From assembly GCA_021464415.1 (NCBI GenBank), contig CM038467.1, positions 51,131,309-51,195,308 of the forward strand: a stretch of DNA of 64,000 nt, given 5' to 3'. The notes beneath the pieces were generated by a model that saw only the letters and a program-made list of their open reading frames with translations, was not told the DNA's origin and did not search any database. Origin of the DNA: Lonicera japonica. Taxonomy: Eukaryota; Streptophyta; Magnoliopsida; Dipsacales; Caprifoliaceae. Positions 58,615 to 64,000 of the stretch are shown here, piece by piece (the first letter of the stretch is position 1; the number at the start of each line of letters is the position of its first letter). Position numbers and translations under genes: made by a program.

Positions 58615-58645
58615 AGTGGTGTGCCATTGAGGGTAGCACACCACT
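58615..58645. promoter_or_regulatory. perfect 10-bp stem-loop before the Tat-B 3' LTR
   Basis: AGTGGTGTGC (58615-58624), an 11-base loop, GCACACCACT (58636-58645), followed by a second TGAGGGTAG. About 220 bp upstream of the LTR. Function unknown; possibly a poly(A), packaging or plus-strand priming structure. Confidence 0.6.
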
Positions 58646-58845
58646 GAGGGTAGACAGAAGAAAAGATCGATGCATCGTGTCGCCCGGCCTAAAGGAAAGA
58701 AGCGGTTGTGGATTGCATCACCTGGAACGCAACGAGATCCATATGCCAGAAAGGATATATTCTGATTCAATTATCACTGCATTGTTAAGTCACCCAAGAG
58801 TCGTGAATCGTTGTCTTCTTATCATCCCTGAATTCTTGCAAGCAA

Positions 58846-58866
58846 GAATCCCGGGACGAGAGGGTC
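58846..58866 (+). promoter_or_regulatory. candidate polypurine tract of Tat-B
   Basis: CGGGACGAGAGGG ends two bases before the TGTGAAC start of the right LTR. It is a short and imperfect purine run, but is in the correct position for plus-strand priming. Confidence 0.5.
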
Positions 58867-60154
58867 TGTGAACACCCCAATCCACGACTCTCGTGCGAAC
58901 ACTGGTTTTCCTAAAAACAAAGCATCTCACATCATGTATTGAGTCATCATACATATAGAAGACCGTTAGGAAAAGACTCCATTTTCGGCCGCGTTGGGAG
59001 TCTAAGATAACCTTTATTGCCCCGTTAGAAAAATTAAGTTTTTTGATAGCCAGCCGCACGCCACCAATCGTACGGCTACCTGCCAGCCGTACGGTTGGCT
59101 ACGAACCGCACGCCCCTGTCGCAGCCCCCAGCCGCACGCACCAACCGCACGCCCCTGTTGCAGCCCCCAGCCGCACGGCCCAGCAGCATGTCCTGCGGCT
59201 ACCCCCAGCCGCACGCTACCAACCGCACGCCCTGCGGCTACCCCCTGCGGTTGGGCTCCTTTGGAGTGTTTTTGGCGGAATTTTTGCTATAAATAGGACC
59301 CTTGGGATCCCATTTGGGATCATCAACACTGAATAGTATTTTTAGTAAGTAAGAACTCTGTCAAAATCATTAGAGAGTCCTCTTTTAGAGAATTTCTAGT
59401 GAGAGAAAGTCAGTGAGAGAAAAGGCTAGTGAGAGAAAGTTAGTGAGAGAAAGCTCTAGAGAGAGAAAGTTCTAGAGAGAGAAGGAGGCAAGCAAGGCAA
59501 TCAGGACAAGGTTCTTATCTCTTCTTCAGGCGCATCAAGTACGTCATCCTGCCACTCAACTAATTTTAATACTGCATTTGAATTCATTTTTAATACAGAA
59601 AATTAGATAACTTGCAAAGAAGTTCACTACTTTCAAAATAAATCCTTTCTAAATTTTACAAGAAAACTAAAATTCGTTTTGACACGTTTTCAAAACAAGC
59701 AAAAATACAAAAATAGTTTCCAAAGAAAGGAACTACGAGACTCTGATTTCATTCTACGAATGAATACGTAGGCGCTCGCAAAGCTCGAGTCTGATTTTCA
59801 AAATACTGTTTTAATCTGAATTTATCCGGAGAGGACTATTCTAAAAACCATTCGAACTACTTGCAAGATATCTAAAATAGGAATTAGATGCATGATCCAT
59901 TAAGAGACCGAAAGGGCGAATTGGGTGCCTAACACCTTCCCAATTCGTAACGTAGTTCCCGAACCTTAGCAAAGTCAATTTTCAAAATAAATCTCTGGTT
60001 TCAAACGTATGAAAGAGAGTTCGTTTTCGAATTATCCTTCGTACGATCTTTTGTTTGTTTTCTCGTAAAACAAACTGGCGACTCTACAAAACACGTTTTC
60101 AAATCAAACCGAGAACGAGGACTCTTATCTCGGGTCGTGCAGGGGTCCGGATTC
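58867..60154 (+). repeat. right (3') LTR of Tat-B, forward, last 5 bases missing
   Basis: Starts TGTGAACACC and runs to GGATTC; the terminal TCACA seen in the left LTR is absent and the sequence switches to the inverted PBS. Contains the same palindrome array and TATA box as the left LTR, with an extra tandem duplication of about 50 bp near 59125-59180. Confidence 0.9.
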
Positions 60155-60170
60155 CCCAGCAGAGTCGCCA
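60153..60170 (-). promoter_or_regulatory. inverted PBS at the centre of the LTR palindrome
   Basis: TCCCCAGCAGAGTCGCCA is the exact reverse complement of the 18-nt PBS at 43058-43075, with a single spacer base (60171) before the inverted LTR, as in the normal element. Its outer edge coincides with the junction to the forward LTR, with a TTC overlap. Confidence 0.9.
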
Positions 60171-60171
60171 C

Positions 60172-61464
60172 TGTGAGAATCCGGACCCCCGCGCGACCCG
60201 AGATAAGAGTCCTCGTTCTCGGTTTGATTTGAAAACGTGTTTTGTAGAGTCGCCAGTTTGTTTTACGAGAAAACAAACAAAAGATCGTACGAAGGATAAT
60301 TCGAAAACGAACTATCTTTCATACGTTTGAAACCAGAGATTTATTTTGAAAATTGACTTTGCTAAGGTTCGGGAACTACGTTACGAATTGGGAAGGTGTT
60401 AGGCACCCAATTCGCCCTTTCGGTCTCTTAATGGATCATGCATCTAATTCCTATTTTAGATATCTTGCAAGTAGTTCGAATGGTTTTTAGAATAGTCCTC
60501 TCCGGATAAATTCAGATTAAAACAGTATTTTGAAAATCAGACTCGAGCTTTGCGAGCGCCTACGTATTCATTCGTAGAATGAAATCAGAGTCTCGTAGTT
60601 CCTCTCTTTGGAAACTATTTTTGTATTTTTGCTTGTTTTGAAAACGTGTCAAAACGAATTTTAGTTTTCTTGTAAAATTTAGAAAGGATTTATTTTGAAA
60701 GTAGTGAACTTCATTGCAAGTTATCTAATTTTCTGTATTAAAAATGAATTCAAATGCAGTATTAAAATTAGTTGAGTGGCAGGATGACGTACCTGATGCG
60801 CCTGAAGAAGAGATAAGAACCTTGTCCTGATTGCCTTGCTTGCCTCCTTCTCTCTCTAGAACTTTCTCTCTCTAGAGCTTTCTCTCACTAACTTTCTCTC
60901 ACTAGCCTTTTCTCTCACTGACTTTCTCTCACTAGAAATTCTCTAAAAGAGGACTCTCTAATGATTTTGACAGAGTTCTTACTTACTAAAAATACTATTC
61001 AGTGTTGATGATCCCAAATGGGATCCCAAGGGTCCTATTTATAGCAAAAATTCCGCCAAAAACACTCCAAAGGAGCCCAACCGCAGGGGGTAGCCGCAGG
61101 GCGTGCGGTTGGTAGCGTGCGGCTGGGGGTAGCCGCAGGACATGCTGCTGGGCCGTGCGGCTGGGGGCTGCAACAGGGGCGTGCGGTTGGTGCATGCGGC
61201 TGGGGGCTGCGACAGGGACGTGCGGTTGGTAGCCAACCGTACGGCTGGCAGGTAGCCGTACGGTTGGTGGCGTGCGGCTGGCTATCAAAAAACTTAATTT
61301 TTCTAACGGGGCAATAAAGGTTATCTTAGACTCCAAACGCGGCCGAAAATGGAGTCTTTTCCTAACGGTCTTCTATATGTATGATGACTCAATACATGAT
61401 GTGAGATGCTTTGTTTTTAGGAAAACCAGTGTTCGCACGAGAGTCGTGGATTGGGGTGTTCACA
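60172..61464 (-). repeat. third LTR of Tat-B, inverted
   Basis: Reverse complement of the right LTR over its full 1.29 kb with only about a dozen differences by eye, ending GGGGTGTTCACA at 61464. It shares the tandem duplication of the forward right LTR, so it is closer to that copy than to the left LTR. It is followed directly by the GATAC target sequence. Confidence 0.92.
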
Positions 61465-64000
61465 GATACCATTCTACAACTTTCGTGTTTTGACCGAAGT
61501 CCAATTCACGCTTCTCGTTTGTCAAAACATCGTGCAAAGTAGGCCGGTTACTAAATTATGATCGTTCGGTAGCATTTCGGCAGAGCACTGTCTTCGGAGC
61601 ATTTATGGAAATTATCCATTCATAATTTGGGAAAACTTCCTCTCACAAAGTTGTAGACCTTCGAGTTATCTTTTCGTGGACATAAAGATCACCCACATCG
61701 GAGTTCCGAACAGAAAGTTATGACATTATTACGAACAGTGCTCCATATCCAAAATGCCTATTCTGGCAGTGGACTCCATGATCGATCATGGTACCCTGAA
61801 GGTCGGTTTTGACTGTGTTTAACTCGATTTTTCACCTCTTTAAACCCCACAGATCACCATTTTTGACCAACACACATACACAACACATTTGGGGGTTCTT
61901 GAGTGAGAGAGTTAGGGATTTTTGAGGAATCATTGAGGGTTCATCTTTTCTATACAAGATTTGAGGCCAAATCCGCACTATTCATCATCCTCTTCCTCTC
62001 TCCCACCATTGGAGCTCAAGCGGAGAAGCTAGGGTTTCGTGATCTTGACGAGGGAGCATCATCAAGCCTTCAATTATGGAATTTAAGCTATTGAGAGGTA
62101 GGAACACTAGTATAAAACTTCTTTTACAAACCTTTACGTGTTGTATTAGCGATTTGTACTTAAATTGGGGAATTTCTACAAAAACCCTAGGTGGTATGCA
62201 TGTTCATGGGGTTGGGCTAGATTAATCTTCGATTGGCGTTAGATATTGATGGGTTCTTGCAACTATTACATGTTTTGAGCATTTAATCCATGTTTTGACT
62301 TATATATGATATGATTCATCAAGAACCCATCTCATACATACATGTTAAGCCTAGGAATTTTGGGGTTTTGGGATTTAAGCGTGTTTGATGGTTGTTTAGA
62401 GGTATTAACGTTAGAAATATTTACTTCTGCTAATAGAAGAGATTGTAGGATACCATTTATGATGCTTACCCCAAGAACCCGTTTGGGCTTAATGTAATAC
62501 AACGGCTCTTGAGTCTAGAGCATCGTACGATACATGGTAGGTACTAGTAACACGAATATGATCTAGATACCATATAATAGCGTAGCAAACAGGCATTGGC
62601 GGGGCATGGGTTGCCATAGCCATACATGCTCACTTAGTCTAGTATGCCATATGAACACCGGTTGAACTAGAACCACAATAATCAATGCTTGGCTGGCTAG
62701 AATGACACGAGAACCCACATAAGTGGTATACGGTATTGGTTTTATACACTTGATACGTTAGACAATGGGAAATGTCAAATATGACCTAATTGGCTATAAG
62801 GCCATGGAATACAAACGTGATAGTGATGCTATCGATAACGATGATTATGTAACGATGACAATTGTGTGATTATATATATACATATTGTTAGCCATGCGTG
62901 TGATAGATGATTGATGATTGTATACACTGCTACGTGAGGAATCGAGATATTCCTGTTATTACGATCACACGTATGGGATGGATATGATGATTTACCGAGC
63001 ACCGGGTAGCTCCCCGTGACTCGAAGGAGGGCCGCCTATTGCCGCCCGTAGGTGAAAAGGCCCTAAACCGTGCATGGGGAAAATGAAGTCCGTGACTCCG
63101 CCGGTGGTTGTGTGTGTCCACAAAGGAGAGCCCACTCTAGGTATCTTGCCTTCCGACAGGACTAAGTGTTCTCGGTTAGATGAGTTTCCCCGGCAGCGGA
63201 GCAGGTCCAGTGTGCCACTACTTTCCCAATGGTGAGTTTCCAGGAAAGTATTTGGGCTACTAATGGTCATTACCCTGCTAGGGTGTCGCCTGTCGTAGTT
63301 CTTTCCAGAGTGTCGAGATGGCTTGTATGAGGTGTTCTCCTCGTTAACTATTCGGAGTGTCATTCCCGGGAAAATGTCTTGAGGGTTATCTCCGAATGAC
63401 CTACTCGGAGAACCAAGTCCCTGAGCTAGTCCCCACTCGGAAAAGACATGGACAAGAACCTCGGAGTCTTCAGGATCAGTTGTTCTGGGCCTGGACTGAC
63501 CGCGGGGTGAAACTGAGGCATTATGCTGGAGACGTGACACGAGAGCTATTGTGAGATTGTTGATTATGTTATTATTATTGTATCGTATCGTATCATGTCT
63601 CGTATAAATTTATGTATGTTACCTCGGCTATGATATAAATGATGTAGGGATGAAAGCAGACAATATCAGACAGACAGGGTACACATATAGAACTATCAAG
63701 CCTTTCATAATGTATTATATATAAGTGGAAAGAGATGATAACGGTGAGCCACAGATATAGAATATGGGCGTGGGAATAAGTGTGATTCATGAGACTTTAT
63801 AGCCGGATCATAATGAACCTAAAGCACTAATAATTGAAAGGGAAATCATAACGAACGAAATAGCCTACTGAGAGAACGCCGTAATATAACACTTAGACGA
63901 ATGATCTTGAGCTAAAAGCCTATTTGCTGGCCAAGTATACGATTCATAATAAATTATGAGTAAAGTGGAAACAATAAATACTTGGCCTATAGTTATTGAC
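61465..64000. repeat. right part of the second TGTAA-type LTR (continues beyond window)
   Basis: Continues from 41830: CATTCTACAACTTTCGTGTTTTGACCG matches the reverse complement of about 26757-26785, and CATAAAGATCACCC, CCTACTGAG and other blocks follow in inverted order relative to 24249-27000. No gene recognised; ORFs near 63000-63540 have no motif. The terminal TGTTACA end is expected just past the right edge. Confidence 0.75.

Larger units (their letters stand above)
41831..61464 (+). mobile_element. Tat-B: 19.6-kb Tat-lineage Ty3/gypsy insertion with antisense gene pair and a third, inverted LTR
   Basis: Order: LTR 41831-43056, PBS, leader, gag-pol in one frame (44090-51211), minus-strand DUF7745-like gene (51390-52622), minus-strand PMD gene (53365-56587), tandem array (57733-58400), LTR 58867-60154, 18-bp inverted PBS, inverted LTR 60172-61464. 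The insertion is flanked by CATAC (41826-41830) and GATAC (61465-61469), a 5-bp TSD with one mismatch, inside a TGTAA-type LTR whose homologue at 24249-27000 reads through continuously. Two RNase H regions, G-patch-like motifs and no chromodomain indicate the Tat lineage. No ORF upstream of gag, unlike Ogre. Confidence 0.88.

Noticed and set aside
60055..60330. Identical 91-codon ORFs on both strands
   Set aside because: Artefact of the LTR palindrome: the same LTR sequence read from each arm.
61903..63540. ORFs at the right edge
   Set aside because: Located in the TGTAA-type LTR; no recognisable domain and no conservation visible with the other copy.

Overview
The window looks like nuclear DNA of a flowering plant, most likely a eudicot. 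It is AT-rich and dominated by nested transposable elements. The only clearly intact host gene is an intronless Cf-9-type receptor-like protein (RLP). I see no rRNA, tRNA or CRISPR array and no prokaryotic signal.

Layout. 1-3556: decayed Ty1/copia element on the minus strand. 4326-8256: Mutator-like element (MULE) with a 9-bp target-site duplication (TSD), modular terminal inverted repeats and two cargo ORFs. It sits in copy 1 of a segmental duplication (about 4270-9354; copy 2 at about 15425-17465). 9355-13600: a second decayed copia element. 14564-14920: Mutator-type MITE. 15867-16796: solo LTR inside copy 2. 17858-18082: dead pogo/CENP-B-type transposase fragment. 20362-23346: intact RLP gene. 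24249-27000: 2.75-kb TGTAA...TTACA solo LTR in the promoter of a second, broken RLP copy (27139-27713). The first RLP promoter preserves the empty site.

From 27714 to the right edge lies a nest of Tat-lineage Ty3/gypsy elements. Tat-A (27714 to beyond the window) inserted into the RLP pseudogene. It carries a solo LTR in its integrase (34584-35891). Its antisense PMD gene is cut at 41524 by a second, inverted TGTAA LTR (41524-41830 and 61465-64000), which in turn contains the whole of Tat-B (41831-61464).

Both Tat elements have the same unusual plan: gag-pol on the plus strand, then two spliced or intronless genes on the minus strand between pol and the 3' LTR. These are a DUF7745-like gene and a multi-exon plant-mobile-domain (PMD) gene. 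In Tat-B the DUF7745-like ORF is intact; the PMD gene has five clean exons and one nonsense codon; gag-pol is one continuous frame broken by only four stop codons.

Most interesting system. In each Tat element the LTR promoter and the promoter of the antisense gene(s) carry the same short CpG-containing palindrome immediately upstream of a TATA box. The palindrome differs completely between the elements: a CCGTACGG core in Tat-B (LTR, DUF7745 and PMD promoters, often at 19-20-bp spacing) and TGTCGCGCGACA in Tat-A (LTR and DUF7745 promoters). This suggests an element-specific regulatory circuit, perhaps a self-encoded DNA-binding regulator or anti-silencing factor that has coevolved with its sites.

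The other outstanding structure is a near-perfect 1.29-kb LTR-LTR palindrome at the right end of Tat-B. Its centre contains exactly one inverted 18-nt primer-binding site, and both outer ends of the insertion are U3 ends. It looks like the integrated product of an aberrant cDNA joined to plus-strand strong-stop DNA.
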